A stretch of 10,652 nt of DNA, taken from Treponema sp. (GTDB lineage: Bacteria > Spirochaetota > Spirochaetia > Treponematales > Breznakiellaceae). The notes below the pieces were generated by a model. That model had not been told where the DNA came from and searched no databases. It saw only the letters and a program-made list of their open reading frames with translations. The position numbers and the translations under genes were made by a program. The stretch covers positions 1 to 10,652 of the forward strand of contig JAISEB010000249.1 in NCBI GenBank assembly GCA_031264395.1. Reading direction: 5' to 3'. Shown one piece after another: positions 1 through 7,249 of the stretch. The stretch's first letter is position 1; each line of letters begins with the position of its first letter.

Positions 1-12
1 AGGAGAAATACC

Positions 13-2496
13 ATGATTACACAGCCGCTTCATGACAACTGGAAAATGAGGAAGATCCCCGACAGGGAATATCTTCCCGCGAAGGTTCCCGGGTCCGTTT
101 ACAGCGATCTGCTTGCGAACGGCAGGATGGAAGATCCCTATTGGCGGGATAACGAGGACAAGGCTTTTGCCCTCATGGAAAATGATTTTGAGTATACAGG
201 AACCTTCAAGCCCGATCCCGCCGTTTTGGCGGAAAGGCGCGTGCTGCTCCGCTGTGAGGGGCTTGATACCCTGGCGGATGTGTACCTCAACGGCGCGGCT
301 CTGGGCGGCGCCTGCAATATGCACCGCGTCTGGGAATTTGACGTAAAGAAGGCGCTTAAAAAAGGCGAAAATATTCTGCGCATCGTGTTTCATTCTCCCA
401 ATAAATTCGTCAGGGAGGCGTACAAAAAAAACAGGACCGACGGTTCAAGCGACTGCCTCGACGGTTTTCCGCAGCTCCGCAAGGCCCACTGCATGTTCGG
501 CTGGGACTGGGGCGCCCGGCTTCCCGACGCGGGGATTTGGCGGGACATCAAGCTCATCGGCGCGGGCGCCGCCCGTATCGACAATGTCTACATAACCCAG
601 AAACACAAAAAGGGCGCCGTGGATCTGGCCATAAAGATGGAGCTTGACACGGGAGCGGAGGCGCCCCTCGCGGCGGGCGGTCCCGGCGCCGGGGGCAGGG
701 CCGGTTTTTCCTGGACCGTCCTTATTACCGATCCGAAGGGAAAAACAACGCGGCATGAAAATTCGCCGAAAAAAATCACCATACTCAAGCCGGAACTCTG
801 GTGGCCCAACGGTTTTGGCGCGCAGAAGCTTTACGGCATAAAGGTTGTTCTGTTTTACCGGGGAAAGGAGATTGACAGCTGGCAGCGGCGTTACGGGCTC
901 AGGACCATGACCATGCGCAGGAAAAAGGACAAGTGGGGTGAAAGTTTTGCCCATGAAGTCAACGGCGTGGCGATCTTCGCCATGGGGGCGGATTACATCC
1001 CCGAAGACAACATACGCAGCCGCATTACGCCCGAGCGGACGCGGAAGCTCCTTGAGCAGTGTACCGCCGCCAACTTCAACACGGTGCGGGTATGGGGCGG
1101 CGGTTATTATCCGGACGATTTCTTTTACGACATCTGCGACGAACTTGGGCTTGTCGTATGGCAGGACTGCATGTTCGCCTGTGCGGTTTACGATCTTACC
1201 GAAGAATTTGACGCCAACATACGGGCGGAACTTGCCGACAATATCAAACGCTTGCGGCATCACGCGTCGCTGGGGCTCTGGTGCGGCAACAACGAAATGG
1301 AAATGTTCGTTGACACGCTCACCTGGGTCAGCACGCTCAGGCAGAAGGCGGACTACATCAAGATGTACGAGTACATCTTTCCTTCGCTGTTCAGGAAACT
1401 GGACCCGCAGTCTTTCTACTGGCCGGCGAGTCCGTCGTCGGGGGGGAGCTTTGACAAGCCCAACGATCCTGACCGGGGCGACGTGCATTACTGGGACGTA
1501 TGGCACGGGAACAAGCCTTTCTCTGATTACCGCAACTACTACTTCCGTTACGCGTCGGAATTCGGCTTTCAGTCTTTTCCCGCGCTAAAAACCGTGGAAG
1601 CCTTTACGCTTCCGCAGGATAGAAATATTTTTTCCTATGTAATGGAAAGGCACCAGCGGAACAACGCCGCGAACGGGAAGATCATGAACTACCTGTACCA
1701 GACCTTCCTTTATCCCTGTGATTTCGGGAGCATGCTTTACGCATCCCAGCTTCTCCAGGCGGAGGCGATCAAATACGGCGTTGAGCATTTCCGCCGGAAC
1801 CGCGGCCGCTGCATGGGGGCCGTCTACTGGCAGCTCAACGACATTTGGCCGGTGGCCTCCTGGTCGTCCATTGACTATTATTTCCGCTGGAAGGCCCTGC
1901 ACTATTACGCGAAGCGTTTCTTCCGGCCCGTGATGATCTCCTGCCACGAGGAAGGCATTCTTACCCAGAATCCCAACGCGAACCACCAGCCGGAGGTCAA
2001 GGAAAAAATCGAAAAGAGTTTCCGCCTTTCGGTAGCAAACGAAACCATGGCGGACAGGAAATTCACCGTGCGCTGGGAACTGCGGGACAGGGACGCCAAA
2101 GTCATAAGGGAGAAGACGGTTCCCGTAAAGGTTCCCGCGCTGTCGTCGGTGTGGCTTGGCAAGGTGGATGTTCCGGACATAAGGCCCGACGATGAATACG
2201 CAAGTTATCACCTTTACGACGGCAAAGAGATCGTCTCCGAAGGAACGGTGATCTTTTCGCTGCCGAAATTCTTCCATTGGGCCGATCCTGAACTTTCCTG
2301 CACCGTAAACGGGGATACCGTCACCGTAAAGGCCTCTTCCTACGCGAAGAGCGTTGAGATCCTCAACGGGAACGAAGACCTTGTTCTTGACGATAATTAC
2401 TTTGACATGAACGCGGGGACAAAAAAGGTGAAGATCATAAGCGGAAAGCCCTCCGCTTTGAAACTGAGAAGCGTATACGACATCGGACGTGTTTAG
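13..2496 (+). CDS. GH2 beta-mannosidase, cytoplasmic
   Basis: Predicted exo-beta-mannosidase, removing terminal beta-D-mannose from manno-oligosaccharides or N-glycan-type cores. The 827-aa length matches the GH2 mannosidase family. Visible order: N-terminal sugar-binding beta-sandwich (about 1-185) with the mannosidase signature FGWDWGARLP (162-171) and GIWRDIKL; an Ig-like domain (about 190-290); a TIM barrel from about 300 with RVWGGGYYPDDFFYDICDE and WQDCMF; then C-terminal beta domains (about 640-827). The acid/base is E428 in WCGNNEM and the nucleophile is E516 in ASEFGFQ. No signal peptide is present, so substrates must be imported. The start is supported by AGGAG at 1-5, seven bases before the ATG. 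One oddity is a Gly/Ala/Pro-rich stretch at about 214-234 inside the Ig-like domain. Only 12 bases of upstream sequence are in the window, so operon context is unknown. Family call is firm; exact substrate is inferred. Confidence 0.93.
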   Translation: MITQPLHDNWKMRKIPDREYLPAKVPGSVYSDLLANGRMEDPYWRDNEDKAFALMENDFEYTGTFKPDPAVLAERRVLLRCEGLDTLADVYLNGAALGGACNMHRVWEFDVKKALKKGENILRIVFHSPNKFVREAYKKNRTDGSSDCLDGFPQLRKAHCMFGWDWGARLPDAGIWRDIKLIGAGAARIDNVYITQKHKKGAVDLAIKMELDTGAEAPLAAGGPGAGGRAGFSWTVLITDPKGKTTRHENSPKKITILKPELWWPNGFGAQKLYGIKVVLFYRGKEIDSWQRRYGLRTMTMRRKKDKWGESFAHEVNGVAIFAMGADYIPEDNIRSRITPERTRKLLEQCTAANFNTVRVWGGGYYPDDFFYDICDELGLVVWQDCMFACAVYDLTEEFDANIRAELADNIKRLRHHASLGLWCGNNEMEMFVDTLTWVSTLRQKADYIKMYEYIFPSLFRKLDPQSFYWPASPSSGGSFDKPNDPDRGDVHYWDVWHGNKPFSDYRNYYFRYASEFGFQSFPALKTVEAFTLPQDRNIFSYVMERHQRNNAANGKIMNYLYQTFLYPCDFGSMLYASQLLQAEAIKYGVEHFRRNRGRCMGAVYWQLNDIWPVASWSSIDYYFRWKALHYYAKRFFRPVMISCHEEGILTQNPNANHQPEVKEKIEKSFRLSVANETMADRKFTVRWELRDRDAKVIREKTVPVKVPALSSVWLGKVDVPDIRPDDEYASYHLYDGKEIVSEGTVIFSLPKFFHWADPELSCTVNGDTVTVKASSYAKSVEILNGNEDLVLDDNYFDMNAGTKKVKIISGKPSALKLRSVYDIGRV

Positions 2497-2515
2497 TAAC
2501 CAGCGGCTTTCCCGC

Positions 2516-4033
2516 TCATTCCTCAAAGATGGGCGGGGAGGCGGCCTGTTCAAATTTCTCCGTTACTTCCCGGGGCGGCGCTTTGGTCGCGAGGCTTACC
2601 GTGACGATAAAGAAAAGGGAAATGATAAAGGCCGGCGCCAGTGAGTAGAGCCCCGTGGCCTCGCGCGGGGTGATCCAGCCGGAAGCGCCGGGGACGCAGC
2701 TTATGTATTCCCAGATTATTACCGTAACGCCGCCCGATATGATCCCCGCCGCGGCTCCGGGAAGGTTGATCCGTTTCCAGTAGAGGGAAAGCAGCATGAG
2801 CGCGCCGAAGCAGGAGCCGAACCCCGACCACGCGACGGATGTCAGGAACATGATGCTTGAATTCCTGTCCGTCGCTATGATACAGGCGATAAAGGCGATG
2901 ATCACAACCGAAACGCGGCTGAAGCGGAGAAAATATTTGTCCGAGTGTTCGGTACGGACAAGGCCCCGGTAGATGTCGTTTGCTATTGCCGAAGCCGTTA
3001 CCATGATGTGGGAATCGGCCGTCGACATGATTGCCGCAAGAACGCCGCATAAAAATATGCTTCCGGGAACAGCCAGAAAAACGGAACCGTTCATGAATAT
3101 TTTATGGATCGCCGTTATGAACATGTTTTCGGGCATGTCGCTGCCGGGGACAAAGACGGCCCCCGCCGCGCCCGCGAGGGCGGCAAAACCCAGGGAGACG
3201 ACGATGGTAAAGCCCGAAATAACGGCCGCCGGCAGTATTGTTTTTTCGTTTTTTACCGCCATGAAACGGATGAGGATGTGGGGCATGCCGAAGTAGCCGA
3301 GCCCCCAGGACAGTCCCGAAATGATCGATGCCGCGGGAAGCGGCTTTCCCGTTTTATCCAGCATGACGTTAAAAAAACCGGGACCGGCGCTCCGGGCGAG
3401 TCCCGTAAATCCCCCCGTAAGGTGCAGCATGATAATGGGAACGCCGATTATGGCGGCAAGGAGCATCATGTCATGGATAAGGTCTGCCCAGGAGATTGCG
3501 CGGAATCCGCCCAGAAAGGTGTAGACGAGTATGACGGCGGCGCCGGCAAGCATGGCTATCTGGTAATCGATGCCGAATACCGCCGAAAAAAGCGTGCCGC
3601 AGGCGATAAAACCCGAAGCGGTATACACGGTGAAAAAGATCAGGATAAAACCCGCCGAAACAAAACGCAGAAGGTGCGAGGAATCGCCGAAACGGTTTTC
3701 GAAAAATTCGGGTATGGTGATTGAGGAACCCGCCATGACGCTGTAACGGCGGAGACGTTTTGCCAGGAAGCCCCAGTTAAGAAAAGTTCCCAGCGCCAGG
3801 CCGGCGGCTATCCATATTTGGCCCATTCCGTAGGCGTATACGGCGCCTGTGAAACTGAGCATGAGCCAGCCCGACATGTCGGCGGCGTGGGTGGAGAAGG
3901 CGGCGACAGGGGCGCCAAGCCGTCTTCCGCCCAGAAAATAATCGGGCAGGCTTGGCGTTTTTTTGAAGAAGAAAATGCCGATGAAGATCAGAACTGTCAT
4001 GTACAGCGCGAAAATGACGATACTTGTTATCAT
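2516..4033 (-). CDS. putP: Sodium/proline symporter, PutP type (SSS family)
   Basis: Inner-membrane Na+-coupled transporter of the solute:sodium symporter family, closest in pattern to proline permease PutP. The 505-aa protein is nearly the E. coli length and hydrophobic throughout (about 13 membrane segments). Recognisable blocks are DYFLGGRRLG (31-40), ADMSGWLML (51-59), GGFRAISWADLIHD, LSWGLGYFGMPHILIRFMA and AAIMSTADSHIMV. D52, S54, S337 and T338 align with the E. coli PutP residues D55, S57, S340 and T341 implicated in Na+/proline binding. A longer reading from ATG 4045 is possible, but that ATG has no ribosome site, and the GGAGG inside it serves ATG 4033, so 4033 is chosen. It lies 62 bases downstream of lysS on the same strand and may be co-transcribed; its end converges on the mannosidase gene 19 bases away. 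Substrate could be another amino acid or osmolyte. Confidence 0.88.
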   Translation of the reverse strand: MITSIVIFALYMTVLIFIGIFFFKKTPSLPDYFLGGRRLGAPVAAFSTHAADMSGWLMLSFTGAVYAYGMGQIWIAAGLALGTFLNWGFLAKRLRRYSVMAGSSITIPEFFENRFGDSSHLLRFVSAGFILIFFTVYTASGFIACGTLFSAVFGIDYQIAMLAGAAVILVYTFLGGFRAISWADLIHDMMLLAAIIGVPIIMLHLTGGFTGLARSAGPGFFNVMLDKTGKPLPAASIISGLSWGLGYFGMPHILIRFMAVKNEKTILPAAVISGFTIVVSLGFAALAGAAGAVFVPGSDMPENMFITAIHKIFMNGSVFLAVPGSIFLCGVLAAIMSTADSHIMVTASAIANDIYRGLVRTEHSDKYFLRFSRVSVVIIAFIACIIATDRNSSIMFLTSVAWSGFGSCFGALMLLSLYWKRINLPGAAAGIISGGVTVIIWEYISCVPGASGWITPREATGLYSLAPAFIISLFFIVTVSLATKAPPREVTEKFEQAASPPIFEE

Positions 4034-4038
4034 GTTTT

Positions 4039-4043
4039 CCTCC
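4039..4043 (-). promoter_or_regulatory. Ribosome binding site deciding the symporter start
   Basis: On the minus strand the sequence reads ATGGAGGAAAACATG. The GGAGG inside it stands five bases before the second ATG (4033). The first ATG (4045) has only GC-rich hairpin sequence upstream and no Shine-Dalgarno. This favours the start at 4033, removing four residues (MEEN) from the longest reading. Confidence 0.75.
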
Positions 4044-4053
4044 ATGCCGGAAA

Positions 4054-4083
4054 CCGGCCGGAAGGCGGCTGCTTCCCGGCCGG
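4054..4083 (-). other. Strong GC hairpin between lysS and the symporter gene
   Basis: Arms CCGGCCGGAAG (4054-4064) and CTTCCCGGCCGG (4072-4083) pair over 11 bp with one bulged base and a 7-nt loop. On the transcribed (minus) strand it lies between the lysS stop (4096) and the symporter ribosome site. No T run follows on that strand, so it is not a classical intrinsic terminator for lysS; it could be an mRNA processing, stability or attenuation element. On the plus strand it is followed six bases later by eight T (4090-4097), a terminator-like shape, but no plus-strand gene points into it except by read-through from the mannosidase gene. Confidence 0.55.
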
Positions 4084-4095
4084 CCCGCGTTTTTT

Positions 4096-5748
4096 TTAAT
4101 ACGCCGAAAGAATTTCCAGGAGCCGTTCCCTGCTGATTGACCGCAGGAAGCCCGCAAGCCGGGGACCCTGATCCCGTCCTATGAGCGCCTGGTAACTTGC
4201 CCTGAAAAGGGCCTTTGTTTCAAGACCCGCCTGTTCGGCCGCTTTGTAGATCGCCCCGGCGCACGATGCGTCGTCGGGAAAACGTTCGATGTCCGCGACG
4301 ACGGTATCCCGCAGCACCCGCACGCCAAGCGCCATGCCGGCCGGGAGTTCCGCCCTTTCGCCGGGCGGCCGCAGGCTGAAACGAAACTCGTCGGGGGCGT
4401 GGTTTTTCACCCAGTATTTCGCCCGGAGTATCCTTTCCCTGAGGGCGGGAATCTGCTCCTCCCGCGGCCCGTCCTCTTTTCCCCCTCCGGCGGATTTTTT
4501 GAGGGCGGCAATGGTCTTCTCCGTGTCGCCGCCTGAAATCTGGACCAGGCTGCAGAGGTGGCGGAACGGCGCCTGCCATGGCATGACGCCCGGCATGAGC
4601 GTTTTGCCTTCAGGGGAAACGGCGGTCTGCGAAAGCTCGTAGATGCGCCGTTCGCGCCGGTACGCCGCTTCGTCTTTGGCGTCTTCCATCTTCCACGCTA
4701 TGCGTTCCGTTCTGTCGTAATCTTCGTAGGTTTTAATGACGTCAAGATCAAAGGAGATGGTGAATTCGGTGTTGGGCCTGGTTCCGGCAAAAAGGTAACG
4801 GGCCACCTCGGGGGTATACACTTCCAGAACGTCTTGCAGATCAATTACAACGCCTGTGGAACTGGAAATTTTTCCCCCAAGTCCCTTGATGCCGATAAAG
4901 TCATAGGCAAAGGTAACAGGAGGCTCCCGGCCGTACACTTCCCCGCATATATGGCGGGCGGTGTCGAAGGAACCGCCCCGGCTGTGGTGATCCTTGCCGG
5001 CCGGCTCAAAATCCACCTTTTCGTATTCCCAGCGCATGGGCCAGTCCACCCGCCAGTTGAGCTTTACCCCTTTCGCCGTGCGTATGTCCGCCGTTTCGCT
5101 GTGGCCGCAGGCTTCGCAGTGATAGGAAAGGCCCCACTCGCCGTCCCATCCGTCCACGGCGGTTTCATCTTTGCCGCATGAATCGCAGAACACGCTTACA
5201 GGCCACCATTCTCCCTGAATCTTGTGCCCGTCGTCGCGGTACTTGTCGAGGATGGCCCGCAGTTCTTCCCGCTTTTCAAGGGCCCGCCTTATTCCTGCGG
5301 CGTAGGCTGAGGCGCGGTATCTTTTGGCCTGGTAGAGGTACTCCGGGTATATTCCCATAACGGGCATCATGCTTTCCACGTCAATTTCATGATGCCTGGC
5401 GTAGCTTTCGTCGCGGCTCCAGGGATCGGGCACCATGGTAATGGGAAAGCGGAGGTACTTTTCAAGCTCCTCCTGGCCGGGCATGTTTTTGGGGATCTTG
5501 CGGAACACGTCGTAATCGTCCCATGAGTAGATAAAGCGCACCTTTTTGTCCTGGTCACGCAGCGCCCGCACCACAAGATCCACCGACATGATCTCGCGGA
5601 AATTGCCTATGTGCACCGTGCCCGACGGGGTAATTCCCGCGGCGCAGGTGTAGAGGTCTTTTTCGCCTTTTTCGCGTATTATTTTAAGCGCGGTTTCATC
5701 GGCCCAATGGTACGCCGTTTTTTCTTCCGCTCCCTTTTCCTTTCCCAT
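4096..5748 (-). CDS. lysS: Class I lysyl-tRNA synthetase
   Basis: Charges tRNA-Lys with lysine in the cytoplasm, using the class I Rossmann-fold enzyme rather than the usual bacterial class II type. The 550-aa length is typical. HIGN at 46-49 is the HIGH motif and KISSST from K293 is the KMSKS loop. A zinc-ribbon-like pair CDSC (188-191) and CEAC (211-214) sits in the insertion, as in archaeal-type LysRS. The helical tRNA-binding C-terminus runs to the stop. The open frame extends to an ATG at 5802, but the extra 18 residues overlap the likely promoter and a dispersed repeat; homology begins near KTAYHWADE, so ATG 5748 is chosen. That ATG has no Shine-Dalgarno; a -10 hexamer lies six bases before it, suggesting a leaderless message. 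Class I LysRS is established in spirochaetes, archaea and some alphaproteobacteria. Family call is very firm. Confidence 0.95.
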   Translation of the reverse strand: MGKEKGAEEKTAYHWADETALKIIREKGEKDLYTCAAGITPSGTVHIGNFREIMSVDLVVRALRDQDKKVRFIYSWDDYDVFRKIPKNMPGQEELEKYLRFPITMVPDPWSRDESYARHHEIDVESMMPVMGIYPEYLYQAKRYRASAYAAGIRRALEKREELRAILDKYRDDGHKIQGEWWPVSVFCDSCGKDETAVDGWDGEWGLSYHCEACGHSETADIRTAKGVKLNWRVDWPMRWEYEKVDFEPAGKDHHSRGGSFDTARHICGEVYGREPPVTFAYDFIGIKGLGGKISSSTGVVIDLQDVLEVYTPEVARYLFAGTRPNTEFTISFDLDVIKTYEDYDRTERIAWKMEDAKDEAAYRRERRIYELSQTAVSPEGKTLMPGVMPWQAPFRHLCSLVQISGGDTEKTIAALKKSAGGGKEDGPREEQIPALRERILRAKYWVKNHAPDEFRFSLRPPGERAELPAGMALGVRVLRDTVVADIERFPDDASCAGAIYKAAEQAGLETKALFRASYQALIGRDQGPRLAGFLRSISRERLLEILSAY

Positions 5749-5754
5749 GGCCAA

Positions 5755-5783
5755 AGTATACCGGAAGGGAAAAAGCCGGACAA
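5755..5783 (-). promoter_or_regulatory. Predicted sigma70-type promoter of lysS
   Basis: On the minus strand, TTGTCC (5783-5778) and TATACT (5760-5755) are separated by exactly 17 bp. The -35 box matches four of six consensus positions and the -10 five of six. Only TTGGCC lies between the -10 box and ATG 5748, so the expected +1 is at or within a base or two of the A of the start codon. No ribosome site is present. Confidence 0.6.
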
Positions 5784-5787
5784 GTAG

Positions 5788-5924
5788 ACCACGGACAGAC
5801 ACAGGCCAACACGGACACCATACAAATTTGAAACCAAAAGTCCGGTTTTGTCCGTGAGGTCCGTGGTTAATTCTTGCATTCCGAATTCAAAACAACCACG
5901 GACAGACACGGACCAACGCGGACA
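5788..5924. repeat. Intergenic CCACGGACA-type repeat cluster (two direct, one inverted copy)
   Basis: Two 30-nt direct copies lie at 5788-5817 and 5895-5924, identical at 27 of 30 positions; both begin ACCACGGACAGACAC. Between them an inverted, shorter copy at 5849-5868 (TGTCCGTGAGGTCCGTGGTT) can base-pair with either flank. No coding potential is convincing here. It resembles short dispersed intergenic repeats seen in many bacterial genomes, but genome-wide copy number cannot be judged from this window. It begins a few bases upstream of the lysS -35 box. Confidence 0.7.
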
Positions 5925-5942
5925 AAAAAGAAAGAAGAAATT

Positions 5943-5988
5943 TACCGCAAGGTCGAAAAAGTCGAAGAAGTTGAAGAATAAAGAGAAG
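5943..5988. repeat. Degenerate purine-rich short-period repeat
   Basis: After ACCGCAAGG the sequence repeats variants of GTCGAAAAA, GTCGAAGAA and GTTGAAGAA with a period of about nine bases. It looks like a decayed member of the same general class of CGAAG/CGGAG intergenic repeats as its neighbours. No gene is supported here; the plus-strand open frame through it is lysine-rich low complexity. Confidence 0.4.
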
Positions 5989-5991
5989 AAA

Positions 5992-6098
5992 AACCGCGGA
6001 GTTGCACGGAGGAACACGGAGTTTCCGAAACAAATCTTTTCTTGACTCCGTGTAACTCTCAGGCAATGCGCTCTGCGCATTGCCCGTCCTCCGCGGTT
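5992..6098. repeat. Inverted CGGAG-type intergenic repeat with a nested hairpin
   Basis: The left arm (5992-6022) runs from AACCGCGGAG to ACACGGAGT. The right arm (6045-6098) runs from ACTCCGTGT to CTCCGCGGTT. The arm ends are perfect reverse complements over 9 and 10 bases. The right arm is 23 nt longer because it contains the perfect hairpin at 6062-6084; without that hairpin both arms are 31 nt and match at 22 positions. The arms flank a 22-nt A/T-leaning loop. The whole unit lies in the divergent lysS/dus intergenic region and contains no credible gene. Confidence 0.7.
6062..6084. repeat. Perfect 10-bp hairpin inside the intergenic repeat
   Basis: GGCAATGCGC (6062-6071) and GCGCATTGCC (6075-6084) are exact reverse complements around a 3-nt loop TCT. 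Neither strand has a T run after it, so it is not a terminator. It interrupts the right arm of the surrounding inverted repeat and is REP-like in shape. Confidence 0.7.
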
Positions 6099-6190
6099 AA
6101 AAATTCTTCCAAAACCTGGTAATTTCCTGGTATATGAAAGTAAACGCCGGCGCCCTGCATGCGGCGCGGTTCCATTTTTTCCGGGGCATG

Positions 6191-6199
6191 TGTTATATT
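6191..6199 (+). promoter_or_regulatory. Predicted extended -10 promoter of the dus gene
   Basis: TGTTATATT matches an extended -10 (TGn followed by TATATT at 6194-6199). The -35 region at the right distance (about 6171-6176) is poor, which extended -10 promoters tolerate. The expected +1 (about 6206) is only about four bases before ATG 6210, giving a very short leader. Confidence 0.45.
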
Positions 6200-6209
6200 T
6201 ATAGGGAGG

Positions 6210-7223
6210 ATGAATCTGTACCGGCCTGTTTCCATAGGCTCCCTTGAGCTTCCCGGGAATCTGTTTCTCGCCCCGGTGGCAGGTTTTTCGGGCCGGGCCT
6301 TCCGCATGATCTGCGTTGAGGAAGGGGCGGATTTCAGTTATACGGAACTTGTTTCCGCCGAAAGCCTGATACGGAACCCGGCGGGCCCCGTAAGGGTCCT
6401 GCTCCGCAGGGGCGGCAACGAACGGCGTTATGCCGTGCAGCTTTTCGGTTCCGATCCCCTCCGTGTCGGAGAGGCGGCGGCGCTTCTTGCCCCCTGGCGT
6501 CCCGACGCGGTGGACATCAACGCCGGGTGCCCCGTTCCCAAGGTTGTCAAGACGGGAGCCGGGTCGGCGCTGATGAGGAACCCGTCCGTCCTGGGGCGCA
6601 TGGTGGAAGAGACGGTCAGGGCTTCGCGGGAGCGTCTGGGGGGCGCGCCTGTAACCGTCAAGATGCGTTCCGGCTGGGATTCGTCTTCGGTGAACTACGC
6701 CGAATGCGCCCGTATCGCGGCCGGGGCCGGGGCCGCCATGATAAGCCTTCACCCAAGAACCCGCGCCCAGGGCTACGGCGGCAAAAGCGACTGGTCCCAT
6801 ATTGCCGATCTTGTTTCCCGCCTCTCCGTGCCGGTAACAGGTTCGGGGGATCTTAATACGCCGGAGGACGCCGGGCGCATGCTCCGGGAAACAGGCTGCG
6901 CCGCCGTGATGTTTGCCCGCGGGGCGGTAGCGAATCCTTTTGTTTTTTCCCAGACGCGGTCCCTGCTTGTTTCAGGCGTCTGGCGGCCCGCCGCCCCGGA
7001 AGACAAAATACGGTGCGCTTTCCGCCAGCTCAGGCTGCTCGCGGAGGAGGCGGGGGAAAGGAGCGCCTGCCTCATGATGCGCAAGCAGTTCTGCGCCTGT
7101 ACCAAAGGCGGCCCGGGCGAAGGCGGCATTCCCGGAGGGGCCGCCCTGCGGAACCGTCTGGTTCACGCGGGGACTATTGCGGAATACCGGCAGGTATTTC
7201 ATGATGCGGGTATGGAAATCTAG
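6210..7223 (+). CDS. dus: tRNA-dihydrouridine synthase, DusB type
   Basis: FMN- and NADPH-dependent reduction of specific uridines in the tRNA D-loop, cytoplasmic. The 337-aa length fits. LFLAPVAGFSGRAFR (18-32) is the N-terminal FMN-binding start of the TIM barrel; VDINAGCPVPKVVKTGAG carries the catalytic Cys107; K151 in VKMRSGW and H181 in HPRTRAQGYGG are the conserved FMN/tRNA-contact residues; GSGDLNTPEDA (211-221) and MFARGAVANPF complete the flavin site. The C-terminal helical domain includes RKQFCAC and LRNRL. The frame extends to ATG 6159, but the extra 17 residues are unlike the family and cover the promoter. GGGAGG directly abuts ATG 6210 with no spacing, too close for a normal ribosome site; a CTG at 6216 would have proper spacing but is a rare start. 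The rhomboid gene follows 26 bases later. Subfamily (DusB) is likely, not certain. Confidence 0.9.
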   Translation: MNLYRPVSIGSLELPGNLFLAPVAGFSGRAFRMICVEEGADFSYTELVSAESLIRNPAGPVRVLLRRGGNERRYAVQLFGSDPLRVGEAAALLAPWRPDAVDINAGCPVPKVVKTGAGSALMRNPSVLGRMVEETVRASRERLGGAPVTVKMRSGWDSSSVNYAECARIAAGAGAAMISLHPRTRAQGYGGKSDWSHIADLVSRLSVPVTGSGDLNTPEDAGRMLRETGCAAVMFARGAVANPFVFSQTRSLLVSGVWRPAAPEDKIRCAFRQLRLLAEEAGERSACLMMRKQFCACTKGGPGEGGIPGGAALRNRLVHAGTIAEYRQVFHDAGMEI

Positions 7224-7249
7224 GGAACCTATTTAAGGAAGGAACAGCA

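Noticed and set aside
445..1506. Long minus-strand open frame (353 codons) inside the mannosidase gene
   Set aside because: It lies wholly antisense to a well-supported gene, is rich in Arg/Pro/Val with no recognisable motif, and arises from GC-biased codon use. The same applies to 1585-2553 on the minus strand.
2502..2516. AGCGG/CCGCT hairpin between the convergent mannosidase and symporter genes
   Set aside because: It has only 5 bp, no T run on either side, and overlaps the symporter stop codon; too weak to call a terminator.
3104..3724. Plus-strand open frame (206 codons) opposite the symporter gene
   Set aside because: It is hydrophilic low-complexity sequence antisense to conserved membrane segments of the symporter, with no ribosome site.
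5749..5802. Eighteen-residue N-terminal extension of LysRS
   Set aside because: It is unlike the family, covers the predicted promoter and part of a repeat, and has no Shine-Dalgarno before ATG 5802.
5848..6045. Small plus-strand open frame in the intergenic repeats (65 codons)
   Set aside because: The product is a Lys/Arg-rich translation of the repeat units (SKQPRTDTDQRG, KKSKKLKNKEKK). Such frames are common artefacts of dispersed repeats, and there is no ribosome site.
5785..6105. CRISPR array
   Set aside because: The copies are too few, unequally spaced, in mixed orientation and not separated by unique spacers of constant length.
5679..6800. Minus-strand open frame (373 codons) spanning the lysS-dus region
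   Set aside because: It overlaps lysS out of frame, crosses the repeats and the promoters, and runs antisense through dus. Its protein is low complexity with no ribosome site or family match.
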